A DNA stretch of 64,000 nucleotides from UBA5704 sp036264355 (lineage in GTDB: Bacteria; Acidobacteriota; Thermoanaerobaculia; Multivoradales; UBA5704). A program made the position numbers and the translations under genes. The stretch is taken from contig DATARD010000062.1 of NCBI GenBank assembly GCA_036264355.1, forward strand, positions 8,072 to 72,071, given 5' to 3'. Below, in pieces: positions 55,977 to 63,931 of this stretch. The notes under the pieces were generated by a model. The model was not told the DNA's origin. It made no database searches and saw only the letters and a list, made by a program, of their open reading frames with translations. The first letter of the stretch is position 1, and every line of letters begins with the position of its first letter.

Positions 55977-56636
55977 TCAGACGGTCGGTTTGGAGGGAGG
56001 GGGATCGACCGTGGTCGTGGTCGTCACCGTGGTCGGGTTGTGAACCGCCGTCATCGTCTGTCCGCTGGCGGGATCATGCACCGTGGTCGTCGATTGCCCG
56101 GTGGAATGGTTGTGCACGGTCGTCGTCACCTTCCCCGTCGCCGGGTCCTGCGTCGTGGAAACAGTCTGATGGGCTGCGGCCGGCTGCCCCCCGTCCTCCG
56201 CTGCATCCTCGCCGCTCTTCTGGATTCCTTTGCTCACCGCATAGGTGCTCGCGCTGATACCAAGGAGCGTCAGGATGCTGGTGGGGATGTCCGGGAACTT
56301 CGGAGAATCGCCCGAAAGGATGATGAGGATGAGGCTGAAGGCGATCACGAACGTGAAGATGAGAAGCTGGAACCGGGACATGCTCGCCTTGTTTTCGGTC
56401 GGCTCGCACAGCAGTCCTGAGAGATCGATCTTGTTCGTAGCAATGGCCATGAGCACCATGAGACCGAAGAAGAAGATGAGGATCACGATGATGTACCCGA
56501 CGACGATCATCAGCCGCTGGAGCGCCGTGCCCTCTTGATGGAGGAAATAGACAATCACCACCGTCGCCAGCGCCAGGACGAAACAGATCGCCGGGATGAG
56601 CGAGTCAAGAACTGTATTCTTCCTCTCGGTCATCAC
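55977..56636 (-). CDS. Multi-pass membrane protein with Thr-rich repeat tail
   Basis: A 219-aa protein with helices at about 11-32, 40-66, 88-108 and 117-135, and the segment MSRFQLLIFTFVIAF followed by LTLLGISASTYAVSKG, shared in outline with the next upstream gene. The C-terminal about 65 residues are low-complexity repeats of TTTVHN/DPATGQ type, probably extracytoplasmic. The start is GTG 56636 (AAGGAG 6 nt upstream) or ATG 56633. 20 nt precede the exported-protein gene. Family not identified. Confidence 0.6.
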   Translation of the reverse strand: MMTERKNTVLDSLIPAICFVLALATVVIVYFLHQEGTALQRLMIVVGYIIVILIFFFGLMVLMAIATNKIDLSGLLCEPTENKASMSRFQLLIFTFVIAFSLILIILSGDSPKFPDIPTSILTLLGISASTYAVSKGIQKSGEDAAEDGGQPAAAHQTVSTTQDPATGKVTTTVHNHSTGQSTTTVHDPASGQTMTAVHNPTTVTTTTTVDPPPSKPTV

Positions 56637-56646
56637 AATCAGCTCC

Positions 56647-57006
56647 TTATTCAGGTTTCTTGAGCAGAGGTTTTACGAAAGTGGAGAACGCCTTGCTGCC
56701 GAGGTACACGGCATGGCTGCCGCCGAGCGCGGCGACTACGCTCATCGGGAGGTCTGGCAGCGAATTCTGCTGGGGATTGGTAATCACGCCGTGCAGATAG
56801 TTGGCCGCCACGACGACGGTGAAGATCAAGAGCTGCAGGCGCGCCGGGGAGTATGATCCATTAGGCGTGCCGTCTTTAGCGTCGAGCAGGTGCGCGAGAG
56901 ACATCTCTCCAGTGACGATCTTCAGCGCCACGACGCCAAAGAAGCCGCAGGTCAGGAGAGCGCCGGCGAAGGTGATCAACTTGGCGAGGAGCGTCGTTTC
57001 GAGCAT
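56647..57006 (-). CDS. Small membrane protein related to its operon neighbour
   Basis: A 119-aa protein with two to three helices (LLAKLITFAGALLTCGFFGV; LLIFTVVVAANYLHGVI) and the motif ARLQLLIFTVVVAANY, then LPDLPMSVVAALGGSHAVYL and GSKA, parallel to RFQLLIFT...P.IP.S...LLG.SASTYAVSK of the next gene. First gene of the three-gene operon, 10 nt upstream of its partner; divergent from the esterase gene. No clear RBS was found upstream of 57006. Confidence 0.58.
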   Translation of the reverse strand: MLETTLLAKLITFAGALLTCGFFGVVALKIVTGEMSLAHLLDAKDGTPNGSYSPARLQLLIFTVVVAANYLHGVITNPQQNSLPDLPMSVVAALGGSHAVYLGSKAFSTFVKPLLKKPE

Positions 57007-57144
57007 CGCCTATCCCATCGATGGCTCCACCCTACTCTCAGCATTCTCTGGTTGTCAACGAATTCCGGCTGTCGCCAAGTCCGAATATGGCCATCTCAGA
57101 GGGCGAGAATTGCATGGCCCGATTCTACGAGACTTCATTTCAGC

Positions 57145-57150
57145 TAGACT
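57145..57150 (+). promoter_or_regulatory. -10 box TAGACT, 8 nt before the esterase ATG
   Basis: TAGACT followed by 8 nt and ATG 57159, with no Shine-Dalgarno; likely leaderless. Confidence 0.4.
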
Positions 57151-57158
57151 CAGAATCC

Positions 57159-58388
57159 ATGAACACCTCCGCCTGGTTTTGCGCCTGCGTGCTCCTGGGC
57201 TTCGCGGCAGTTGTGGCCTCTGCCCCGAAGGCCGCCCCGGTGTGGTCCGTCTCGTTCGTCATCGACATGCGGCCCCAGATCGCGGCGAAGACGTTCGATC
57301 CAAAGAAGGACGCGGTGGGCGTCCGCGGCGGGATCGAGCCGCTTTCGTGGATGAAGACGACGCCGGCCCTCGATGCCAAGGGCGATGGCGTCTATTCGGT
57401 GACCGTCACGTTCCGGAAGCGCCCGTTCGGAGGCCAGGCGGTGCCGTACAAGTACAAGGTTGAGAGGACGGGACATTCGGATGATGGATGGGAAGAGGGG
57501 CGCAACCGGCTGGTGGCTCTCGATGCGCCGGCGCAGACCGGGCGGCGGGTCTTCGACGAGCCGCCGCCGCCCATCATGCCGCAGCGCACCGGAACCTTCC
57601 GGGCCCATCCGGCGTTCCAGTCCAAGTTCCTCGAGCCGCGCGACGTCATTGTCTACCTGCCTCCAGACTATGAGAAGGACTTGACGCGCCGCTATCCGGT
57701 CCTCTACATGCACGACGGACAGAACCTGTTCGACGCCGTCCACGCGGGCATGGAGTGGCAGGTGGATGAGACGGCCGAGCGCCTGATCCGCTCCGGCGCC
57801 ATCGGTCCGCTGATCGTCGTGGGCGTCGCTAGCGCCGACTCCGACGTGCGGAGGGATGAGTACACGCCGACCTACGTCGAATTCAAACGCGAGGACGGCG
57901 TCGTGCTCAAGGGCGGCGGCAAGGCCGATCTTTACGGCAGGCTCCTGGTGGAGGAGCTCAAGCCGTTCATCGACCGCACCTACCGCACCCGTCCCGAGGC
58001 GGCGGCCACCTCCCTCGGCGGCTCCTCCTTCGGCGGCCTGGTGACCCTCTACCTGGGGCTCAAATATCCGCAGACCTTCGGCGGCACGCTCCTCGCCGTC
58101 TCGCCCTCGGTCTGGTGGGACGACCGCGTCATCCTGAAGGCGGTCGCCGCTCTGCCGGCGAAGACGGGACAGCGCATCTGGGTGGACATCGGCACCGCCG
58201 AAGGAGACGACGATGTCGCCGACACCCGCCGCCTGCGGGACGCCCTGATCGCCAAGGGCTGGAAGCTCGGCGTCGATCTCGCCTACGTCGAAGCCAAAGG
58301 CGCCGCCCACGACGAGATCGCCTGGGCCGAGCGGATGGAGCCGATGTTGCGGTTTGTGGACGGCGGGGCGAAGCCGGCGCCGCGGTAA
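57159..58388 (+). CDS. Secreted alpha/beta-hydrolase esterase (Fes/esterase D type)
   Basis: A 409-aa exported esterase. Signal peptide (FCACVLLGFAAVVASA), an N-terminal beta domain resembling CBM48/Fes (WSVSFVIDMRPQI, YKYKVERTG), then the putative esterase domain: FLEPRDVIVYLPPDYEKD, YPVLYMHDGQNLF, nucleophile Ser in LGGSSFGGLVTLYL, SPSVWWDD, and the likely catalytic His in GAAHDEIAWAERM. Family members hydrolyse esters of siderophores, feruloyl groups or small acyl esters. The start is fixed by signal peptide and promoter position. Convergent, 12 nt from the next gene. Confidence 0.85.
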   Translation: MNTSAWFCACVLLGFAAVVASAPKAAPVWSVSFVIDMRPQIAAKTFDPKKDAVGVRGGIEPLSWMKTTPALDAKGDGVYSVTVTFRKRPFGGQAVPYKYKVERTGHSDDGWEEGRNRLVALDAPAQTGRRVFDEPPPPIMPQRTGTFRAHPAFQSKFLEPRDVIVYLPPDYEKDLTRRYPVLYMHDGQNLFDAVHAGMEWQVDETAERLIRSGAIGPLIVVGVASADSDVRRDEYTPTYVEFKREDGVVLKGGGKADLYGRLLVEELKPFIDRTYRTRPEAAATSLGGSSFGGLVTLYLGLKYPQTFGGTLLAVSPSVWWDDRVILKAVAALPAKTGQRIWVDIGTAEGDDDVADTRRLRDALIAKGWKLGVDLAYVEAKGAAHDEIAWAERMEPMLRFVDGGAKPAPR

Positions 58389-58400
58389 GGGCAGCCGCCC

Positions 58401-58952
58401 TCATTCCTCGCTGGCCGCGATCTCCTTCGTGCGCTCCCATCTGCGAACCTGTTGCGGTGCGTGCTCCTGGAGGTACTGGTCGACGGCCTGGATCTCGATG
58501 CGCCCGCGCTTCAGAAGCTCCACGACATCGGCGATGTCCTTCTGGCGTCCGGCTTTGAGCTTCATGTAGATGAGCATCGGGAGAGAGACCACCGGCAAGT
58601 CCTGGCTGAGTGGTGGGTGATCCACAGCTTCTCTCGCATCAGCTCGCTCCTGCTGACTGTCGTCCATCGAGACGAAATCAATCCTGACCCCTCCGATCGA
58701 GATGAGCGGCAGCTTCAAGGTGACAAGCCCTCCGGCATGCTTCTCAAAAGCTTCGTCACCGACGAGAAAGTCCACGTCATCTGTGGTCCGGGGATAGCCG
58801 TGTGCGCCGACCGCCAAGCCGCCGGCAAGCGCGTGAGGGATTTCCGCTTCGCGGAGCTTGCGGGAGGCCGTCTCGGCAGCTTGGAGGATTTCCGGAGCGA
58901 CGACACCTCGGAGAAGCGCCAGGTCGGGGAAGACATCGTCGTTCTTTTTCAT
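58401..58952 (-). CDS. Nucleotidyltransferase-fold protein (AbiEii-like)
   Basis: A 183-aa protein with the nucleotidyltransferase signature HALAGGLAVGAHGYPRTTDD followed by VDFLVG, where GG and DxD form the metal and nucleotide site, and a C-terminal helical part (MLIYMKLKAGRQKDIADVVE) typical of AbiEii/DUF6036-like proteins. Some relatives are toxins of type IV toxin-antitoxin systems, but no AbiEi antitoxin is adjacent, so the role is open. ATG 58952 has AAAGGA 6 nt upstream and follows the signal-peptidase-like gene by 23 nt. Confidence 0.72.
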   Translation of the reverse strand: MKKNDDVFPDLALLRGVVAPEILQAAETASRKLREAEIPHALAGGLAVGAHGYPRTTDDVDFLVGDEAFEKHAGGLVTLKLPLISIGGVRIDFVSMDDSQQERADAREAVDHPPLSQDLPVVSLPMLIYMKLKAGRQKDIADVVELLKRGRIEIQAVDQYLQEHAPQQVRRWERTKEIAASEE

Positions 58953-58975
58953 CTCGATCCTTTTGTGATCTCTCG

Positions 58976-59572
58976 TCAGCGGATCCGCCGGCCGATCTTC
59001 GACCTGTCCTTGGCCCAATAGATATAAAGCGCCTGACCTCTGAGAAGAGAGTTGTGGACGCTTCCCCAGAAGCGGCTGTCGTAGCTGTTGTCTCGATTGT
59101 CACCCAGGACGTAGCAGGAATCCGGAGGCACTTTGGATGCGCGGAGCTGATCGCGTTTTCCAAATGATGTCAGACCATCATTCTGGTGCACCGTTGGATC
59201 GACGTACCGGGCGTAAGGCTCGGCGACCGGCTGGCCGTTGATCGACAGGCGCTTGTCGCGGATCTCCACGCTGTCACCACCGACGGCGATGCACCGGCTG
59301 ACGATAGTGATCGACGGATTTTCCGGGGAGCGGAACACGATCACATCGCCGCGTTGCAGTGGTTTCTTGCGATAGGCCCAGTTGTCGACGAAGAAGTGGT
59401 CGCCGATCTGGAGCGTCGGCTCCATGGCGGCGGATGGGATGAAGTAGGTCCGGTAATGCTGGCTGAGAACGCCCGCGGAGGCGGAGAACAGGACCCCCAG
59501 GATCAGCACGGGGATGGCGAGCAGGAGATAGGTCGAGGGGCGTTGGTACCACCGCAGCGGGGTGTCGTCCAT
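58976..59572 (-). CDS. Signal peptidase I-like protein lacking catalytic Ser and Lys
   Basis: A 198-aa protein with a type I signal peptidase fold: N-terminal membrane helix (about 15-34), box B FIPSAAMEPTLQIGDHF, DVIVFRSPENP, box D TIVSRCIAVGGDSVEIRD and box E YVLGDNRDNSYDSRFWG. In active enzymes the residue before Met in box B is the nucleophilic Ser and box D reads KR; here those positions are Ala49 and Ser92. Both catalytic residues are thus missing while structural motifs are kept. It may be an inactive paralogue with a binding role. It starts at the TGATG junction with the DJ-1-like gene. Confidence 0.8.
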   Translation of the reverse strand: MDDTPLRWYQRPSTYLLLAIPVLILGVLFSASAGVLSQHYRTYFIPSAAMEPTLQIGDHFFVDNWAYRKKPLQRGDVIVFRSPENPSITIVSRCIAVGGDSVEIRDKRLSINGQPVAEPYARYVDPTVHQNDGLTSFGKRDQLRASKVPPDSCYVLGDNRDNSYDSRFWGSVHNSLLRGQALYIYWAKDRSKIGRRIR

Positions 59573-60249
59573 CAGAGGGAGCTCCTTGCCACCACCCGCC
59601 GCACGATCGCGAGCCGGGCCTCCGTCGTCTCGCGCAAGCCTTTCCGGGCGGCGTCCAGAACCTCCGGCGGCGCGGTGGCCGGCGTGCCGCTGTGGAATGG
59701 CGGCTCGGGGGCGTATTCGAGGTAGAGCTGGATTTCTTCCGCCGTGCGTTGTCCGCAGAGCAGGGAGACGGCGGTCAGCGAGCCGTCGAACCCGGCGGTC
59801 ACTCCGGCGGTGCTGACGTAGTTGCCGTCGACCACGACGCGCTGATCGACCGGGATCGCTCCGAACTCAGCGAGCAGGTGGTGCGAGGCCCAGTGCGTCG
59901 TCACCCGCCGGCCGCGGAGGAGCCCGGCGGCGCCGCAGATCAAGGCGCCGGTGCAGACGGAGAGCAGCAGGCGCGCGCCGGCCGCCTGGGCTCGAACGAA
60001 CGCCAGCACCTCGTCGTCTTCCATCAGCGCGTTGACCCCGAAGCCACCGGGAATGACGAGGAGATCGAGCTGCGGCGCTTCCGCGAGCGTCATCTCCGGA
60101 GTGAGGATCAACCCTTTCGCATCGCGGATCGGCGTCTTGTCCTTCCCCAGCACGTAGAAGGTGGATTCCGGGACGCGCGACAGGACTTCGAACGGACCGG
60201 TGAAATCGGTCTGATCCATGCGCGGAAACAGGATGGCGCCGATCTTCAT
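59572..60249 (-). CDS. DJ-1/PfpI family protein (isonitrile-hydratase-like)
   Basis: A 225-aa class I glutamine-amidotransferase-fold protein: FPRMDQTDFTGPFEVLSR at the N-terminus, VIPGGFGVNAL, the nucleophile elbow LLLSVCTGALICGAAGLL with the reactive Cys, and TTHWASHHLLAEFGA with a His nearby. The TDFTGP opening and CTGA elbow are closest to cyclohexyl-isocyanide hydratase-type members, though AraC-type regulators carry the same domain. No HTH is present. No strong RBS at ATG 60249; the open frame continues to 60645 across the next gene and is not used. Its stop overlaps the signal-peptidase-like start. Confidence 0.82.
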   Translation of the reverse strand: MKIGAILFPRMDQTDFTGPFEVLSRVPESTFYVLGKDKTPIRDAKGLILTPEMTLAEAPQLDLLVIPGGFGVNALMEDDEVLAFVRAQAAGARLLLSVCTGALICGAAGLLRGRRVTTHWASHHLLAEFGAIPVDQRVVVDGNYVSTAGVTAGFDGSLTAVSLLCGQRTAEEIQLYLEYAPEPPFHSGTPATAPPEVLDAARKGLRETTEARLAIVRRVVARSSL

Positions 60250-60262
60250 GTGCGATCTCGTT

Positions 60263-60769
60263 TCAGTGCACGCCGGACGGGAACGGTTGCACGAGGAACC
60301 GGGAGATCCGCCAGTGCCCGTCGGCCTCGCGGCGCCAGGAGGCCACGTAGCGGCCGGTGTAGTCGGCTCCTGGCTTGCCGCGCTCGCCCGCCTGCTGGGT
60401 GTAGGTGCCCCATTGGTAGGCGGCGTCGCCGAAAACCTCGACAGAGTCCGACGTCGATGCCGCCGACTGGACCTCGTACTTGGCGGCGATGGGAGCCAGG
60501 AACGCCTTGATCGCGTCGCGACCGTGGAGCGGAGCCATGCCGGGCTCGAGCAGCTCGCCGTCTTGCGTGAAGAGCGCGACCTGCGCGTCGACCGGACCTG
60601 TCCGCAGGAGAGTGGTGTACTGCTGCATCGCAGATTCGACATCACGGCGTGCCGCGTTAGTCGCGGCGGGAACGGCTTGCGGGGCCGCCGCCTGGCAGGT
60701 ACAGGCCGCCAGGAACAGAACAGCCGCGATCAGCCAGGAAGCTGAGCGGAAAGAGCGCTGATTCGACAT
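60263..60769 (-). CDS. SnoaL/NTF2-like lipoprotein
   Basis: A 168-aa exported protein with a lipoprotein signal (WLIAAVLFLAAC, lipidated Cys at about 22) and an NTF2-like cone fold: AMQQYTTLLRTGPVDAQVAL, FTQDGELLEPGMAPLHGRDA, AYQWGTYTQQAG and WRREADGHWRISRF. Such domains act as ketosteroid-isomerase-like enzymes or binding proteins; DUF4440/SnoaL type here. 13 nt upstream of the DJ-1-like gene and on the same strand, so probably in one operon. Confidence 0.8.
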   Translation of the reverse strand: MSNQRSFRSASWLIAAVLFLAACTCQAAAPQAVPAATNAARRDVESAMQQYTTLLRTGPVDAQVALFTQDGELLEPGMAPLHGRDAIKAFLAPIAAKYEVQSAASTSDSVEVFGDAAYQWGTYTQQAGERGKPGADYTGRYVASWRREADGHWRISRFLVQPFPSGVH

Positions 60770-60797
60770 GGCTCGTCGTCTCGTGATGAAGGTGCGG

Positions 60798-61316
60798 TCA
60801 AAGATACTTGGCTTCGATGATCCGGCGGTGATGGATCTCGTGACCGGCGGTGATGTATGCCATGGCCCGCACGGTGAATTCGCCGGTGCTCGCGGTGCCC
60901 CGCCGCTCCCAGGCCGCGGCGTCCAGGTTGCGGAAGAGAAAAAGGCTCGCCTGCCGCACGCAATCGAATTCGCGGGCGAGATCGCTCAGCTCGCGCTGGG
61001 AGAAGTTCGCATAGGCCATGTAGTCGTCCTGCTCGAAGCCGGGGAGCGGCGTCTTGTCGTTGCGGGCGAAGCGGAGAGCGCGGTAGGCGAAGATGCGCTC
61101 GGCGTCGATGACGTGGCCGACGACCTCCTTGAGGCTCCACTTGCCGGGCGCATAGCGGAAGTCGGCCCGCGCGGCGGCGCCGCCGAGGAGGGCCAGGGTG
61201 GCGTCGTGCCCCTGCTGCAGGATGTCGAGGACGTTTCCCTGCGGAACCTGAGCGATGTAGCGCCCGTAATAATCGGGATACTCAGTGGGGCTCGGATGGG
61301 TCGTCGGCGCGGTCAT
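60798..61316 (-). CDS. DinB superfamily protein
   Basis: A 172-aa four-helix-bundle protein of the DinB/YfiT type: YAPGKWSLKEVVGHVIDAER (His of the metal triad), the acidic middle LPGFEQDDYMAYANFS and the C-terminal AYITAGHEIHHRRII with two candidate His ligands. Members are metal-dependent, often thiol-related enzymes, or stress proteins of unknown reaction. ATG 61316 overlaps the stop of the glutathione peroxidase gene by 4 bp (ATGA), linking it to oxidative or thiol stress (inference). Confidence 0.88.
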   Translation of the reverse strand: MTAPTTHPSPTEYPDYYGRYIAQVPQGNVLDILQQGHDATLALLGGAAARADFRYAPGKWSLKEVVGHVIDAERIFAYRALRFARNDKTPLPGFEQDDYMAYANFSQRELSDLAREFDCVRQASLFLFRNLDAAAWERRGTASTGEFTVRAMAYITAGHEIHHRRIIEAKYL

Positions 61317-61813
61317 TTGGTCTCCGTCGGTGCTTCCAGAAGCGGCTCCAGATCCTTCTCCAGGCTTTCCGGCTTGTCCTGCGGCGCGTAGCGTTTCACC
61401 ACGTGGCCGTTTTTATCCACCAGAAACTTGGTGAAGTTCCACTTGATCGCTTCGCTGCCGAGCAGGCCCTTCTTTTCCGTCTTGAGGAACTTGTACAGCG
61501 GGTGCGCGTCGTCGCCGTTGACGTGGACCTTGGCAAACAGCGGGAAGGTGACGTCATAGCGGAGCGAGCAGAACTTCTTGATCTCCTCCGCGTCGCCCGG
61601 CTCCTGGTGGCCGAACTGGTCGCAGGGGAAGCCGAGGACGGCGAGCCCTTCCTCTTTGTGCTTGCGGTAGAGCGCTTCGAGGCCGGTGTACTGCGGCGTG
61701 AAGCCGCACTGGCTCGCGACGTTGACGATGAGCAGCACCTTGCCGCGGTAGGCGTCGAGGCTCTGAGGTTGCCCGTCGATCGTCTGGGCGGAGAAATCGT
61801 AGACGGTGGTCAT
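61313..61813 (-). CDS. Glutathione peroxidase family protein
   Basis: A 166-aa thioredoxin-fold peroxidase that reduces hydroperoxides. Motifs: VLLIVNVASQCGFTPQY with a Cys, not selenocysteine, as peroxidatic residue; VLGFPCDQFGHQEPG with Gln; IKWNFTKFLVDKNG with Trp and Asn. The second Cys in FPCDQF suggests thioredoxin-type recycling as in most bacterial members. The start at 61813 is chosen over 61852 by homology; no Shine-Dalgarno, and an AT-rich GATAAG lies about 9 nt upstream. Coupled to dinB downstream. Confidence 0.92.
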   Translation of the reverse strand: MTTVYDFSAQTIDGQPQSLDAYRGKVLLIVNVASQCGFTPQYTGLEALYRKHKEEGLAVLGFPCDQFGHQEPGDAEEIKKFCSLRYDVTFPLFAKVHVNGDDAHPLYKFLKTEKKGLLGSEAIKWNFTKFLVDKNGHVVKRYAPQDKPESLEKDLEPLLEAPTETK

Positions 61814-62158
61814 GCGGCGGAGCTTATCATTGCCGTGTTTCTCGATCCCCACTCCGCGAACGGCGGGGAATCGGACGGCGTGCCGGCGCTGGGCGGCAAA
61901 GCCCTCGATCTCGGCCAGGGATCTGCCCTCGATGGGAATCCGTCCCAGGGCAAGTTGAATCCGCCCCAGGGCAAGTTGAATGGGGAGTGATGCCTGAGCT
62001 CAGCTCAATGCGCCCGGCGAGGATGGCGGGCTCGAAGCGCCACTTCAGACCGGAGAGGCGCTCTGGGCCGACTAGGCGGGCTGGAACCAGCGAGCTCAGG
62101 ACTTTGCCGGCGAGCGACGCCACGGCCCCTCCAGGCGCCGATCGACGACTGGGCGTTC
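61814..62158. other. Intergenic region with a 21-bp direct duplication
   Basis: CCGTCCCAGGGCAAGTTGAA (61940 on) is repeated in tandem at 61961-61981 with one change; a more degenerate piece precedes it. The CCCAGGGCAA core is also present at 30907. A 111-codon open frame on the minus strand (61827-62162) has no RBS or motif and is not called. Nothing else seen. Confidence 0.5.
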
Positions 62159-63391
62159 TCATTCACGCTCGCCAGGCGGCGAGGTCTTCTCTATGCCACT
62201 GCGATCACCATCAATCCGGCAACTCCAGGACTGGTCGGTCCAGGGCTTGTTGCCGTTCCATGACTCCTCAACACCGCGAGGGAGTTTGGCGAGGATTTCA
62301 TCGGGCACGATTCCTCCGGCACCCTGGCTGCACGCCTTGAATGCTTCTTGAACACCGTGCACGAAGAGAGAGGCTGCTTCACCGCAGGCAGCAGGATTCG
62401 GGCGCTGGCCGTTGATCTCGGCTGCCATGAGCAAAGCCCTGAGGGACTCGTAGAGATATTGCTTCTGCACAACGGCGCGTCCTTTTCCGGGTGGCTCGCC
62501 TTCAAGATGCCTCCATCCTGTCAGAATTTGAAACACCACCATGTCGGCGGCAGCCCGGCGCGTGAAGTCGAAGGCAGCTCCTTCTTCGCCGTGAGCCTGG
62601 GCACGTTGATCCCGCTTGCGGAGAAAACGCAGCGCGCAGCGATCCGCCTTTACCTCAACGAGCGTGGGATTCCTCGGGCAGAACAGTGAGCCTTTGAGCT
62701 GCACATCGACTACCTTGGTGAAGAGACCGGATTCCTCTGAGAGTGAAGCTTGGTCGATTAAGCAGGCATCTAAGATATGAAAGGATTCGTGTCCTAAAAG
62801 GACTGCCATGTTGATGTCCACGATGTGCTGGTATAGGGCTGTGAGAGATTCAATTCCAGAATCGTCCTTTCCTGGCGGAGAATTGCCAGCCGGGGTCAGC
62901 TCGGAAAGCCTCATCGCCTCGACCAGCTTGTCTGCCGGTGGCGTTCCCGGAGCGCCATCGGCGTAGCGGAAAGCATTCGCGACTGCTTTCGGGTGCGAGA
63001 CGCGAAACTCCTCATAGTTGGTTCTCCCCGTGCCGATGTATGTTGCAATCATCCATGCCGATGCCTTGAGGATTCGCTCCAGGGCGGCGGATCTGCATAA
63101 CAACACCTTCGGCCCGGCGAAGCATGTGGCGTCAGGCATATGAGCTTCGCAAGGCTCATGGCGGATGCCGATTGATTTCACAGTCCCGTTGAGGAGAAGG
63201 GTGCGGCCGATGGAGAGCAAAATGTTCCGGTCCCAAGCGGAAGGTGCGTGGGCGTCTCCTTCTTGACAGATAACGACGATGGCATCCACCTTCTTGCCGG
63301 CCGGAGCGACGGGAGTGTCCTGAGCCTTGGCGAACAAGGCGTCAGGAACAGCCAGCAGGGTGACCAGCGGCAAAGCCGCCAGGAACCTCAT
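62159..63391 (-). CDS. Exported HExxH protein of unknown family
   Basis: A 410-aa protein with a signal peptide (FLAALPLVTLLAVPDALFA). It carries a probable zinc site: MAVLLGHESFHILD (HESFH) with a plausible third ligand in LVEVKADRCALRFL, an arrangement seen in gluzincin-type peptidases. Six or more Cys (VICQEGD, EPCEAH, ATCFAG, VLLCRS, SLFCPR) suggest disulfides. The overall family is not recognised. It starts in an ATGA overlap with the small membrane protein upstream, forming a short operon. Confidence 0.6.
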   Translation of the reverse strand: MRFLAALPLVTLLAVPDALFAKAQDTPVAPAGKKVDAIVVICQEGDAHAPSAWDRNILLSIGRTLLLNGTVKSIGIRHEPCEAHMPDATCFAGPKVLLCRSAALERILKASAWMIATYIGTGRTNYEEFRVSHPKAVANAFRYADGAPGTPPADKLVEAMRLSELTPAGNSPPGKDDSGIESLTALYQHIVDINMAVLLGHESFHILDACLIDQASLSEESGLFTKVVDVQLKGSLFCPRNPTLVEVKADRCALRFLRKRDQRAQAHGEEGAAFDFTRRAAADMVVFQILTGWRHLEGEPPGKGRAVVQKQYLYESLRALLMAAEINGQRPNPAACGEAASLFVHGVQEAFKACSQGAGGIVPDEILAKLPRGVEESWNGNKPWTDQSWSCRIDGDRSGIEKTSPPGERE

Positions 63392-63774
63392 CGATCGCTC
63401 CCGGCCAGAAAGGTGGCCATGTCCACGAGAACCTGGTCACAGTCCGCCACGTGGCGGCCCACGGCTTCTCGGAGGTTTGTGACCGTCTGGTTCTCCTGCA
63501 TTGCGAGCGTCGGCAGGCGTTGAAGGCTGAGGCGGCAGTTTTCGACGGTGGCCGCGGTCAAACGCGGAGAAAGAGCTTTTGGCGGAGCTCCCTTCGCTGT
63601 CATGCTGATCATTGCGATGCCGACGGAAACCGCCGAGCCGATCAAGGTCGAAACGACGGACCACAGAAAGGTCTTTCTCTTCCATGTCTCCTCGATGAGA
63701 TACTTCTCTCTCTCGAAGGCGAGCTTCTGAGCCTCAATGTCGCTGACCTGAGGCGGATCCGTCTTGTCGCTCAT
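63388..63774 (-). CDS. Small single-helix membrane protein
   Basis: A 128-aa protein: charged N-terminal coiled coil (IEAQKLAFEREKYLIEETW), one membrane helix (FLWSVVSTLIGSAVSVGIAM), then an exported helical domain with two Cys. ATG 63774 is preferred because AAAGGACG lies about 7 nt upstream; the ATG at 63792 does not fit. Overlaps both neighbours by 4 bp (ATGA). Function unknown; it probably works with the HExxH protein. Confidence 0.6.
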   Translation of the reverse strand: MSDKTDPPQVSDIEAQKLAFEREKYLIEETWKRKTFLWSVVSTLIGSAVSVGIAMISMTAKGAPPKALSPRLTAATVENCRLSLQRLPTLAMQENQTVTNLREAVGRHVADCDQVLVDMATFLAGSDR

Positions 63775-63848
63775 GGCGCCGTCCTTTTGCATTGAACCGC
63801 GGCTTCAAGCTTGTTTTGCAACTCGGCAATGCCGTAATCATCGAGCAT
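63771..63848 (-). CDS. Short ORF, probably the 3' end of a truncated upstream gene
   Basis: Reads MLDDYGIAELQNKLEAAVQC and five more residues, with its TGA overlapping the next ATG (ATGA), the coupling seen throughout this operon. Upstream the frame is open only to about 63872 (GASLGIKK), where a GC-rich inverted-repeat region begins. It looks like the C-terminus of a lost gene more than a 25-aa protein. Confidence 0.35.
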   Translation of the reverse strand: MLDDYGIAELQNKLEAAVQCKRTAP

Positions 63849-63892
63849 CTTCTTGATGCCTAACGAGGCTCCGCCTCAGACCGACGAGGTGT

Positions 63893-63930
63893 AGCCCCCT
63901 CCTCCCCCTGTTCTTCGTTTCGAGGGGGCT
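63893..63930. repeat. Inverted repeat AGCCCCCTC / GAGGGGGCT
   Basis: A 9-bp perfect stem with a 20-nt loop, preceded by a small palindrome GAGGC-TCC-GCCTC (63866-63878). On either strand it lacks a T-run. Confidence 0.5.
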
Positions 63931-63931
63931 C

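Noticed and set aside
61827..62162. 111-codon ORF on the minus strand
   Set aside because: Runs through the duplicated CCCAGGGCAAGTTG repeat, lacks an RBS and overlaps the glutathione peroxidase upstream region.
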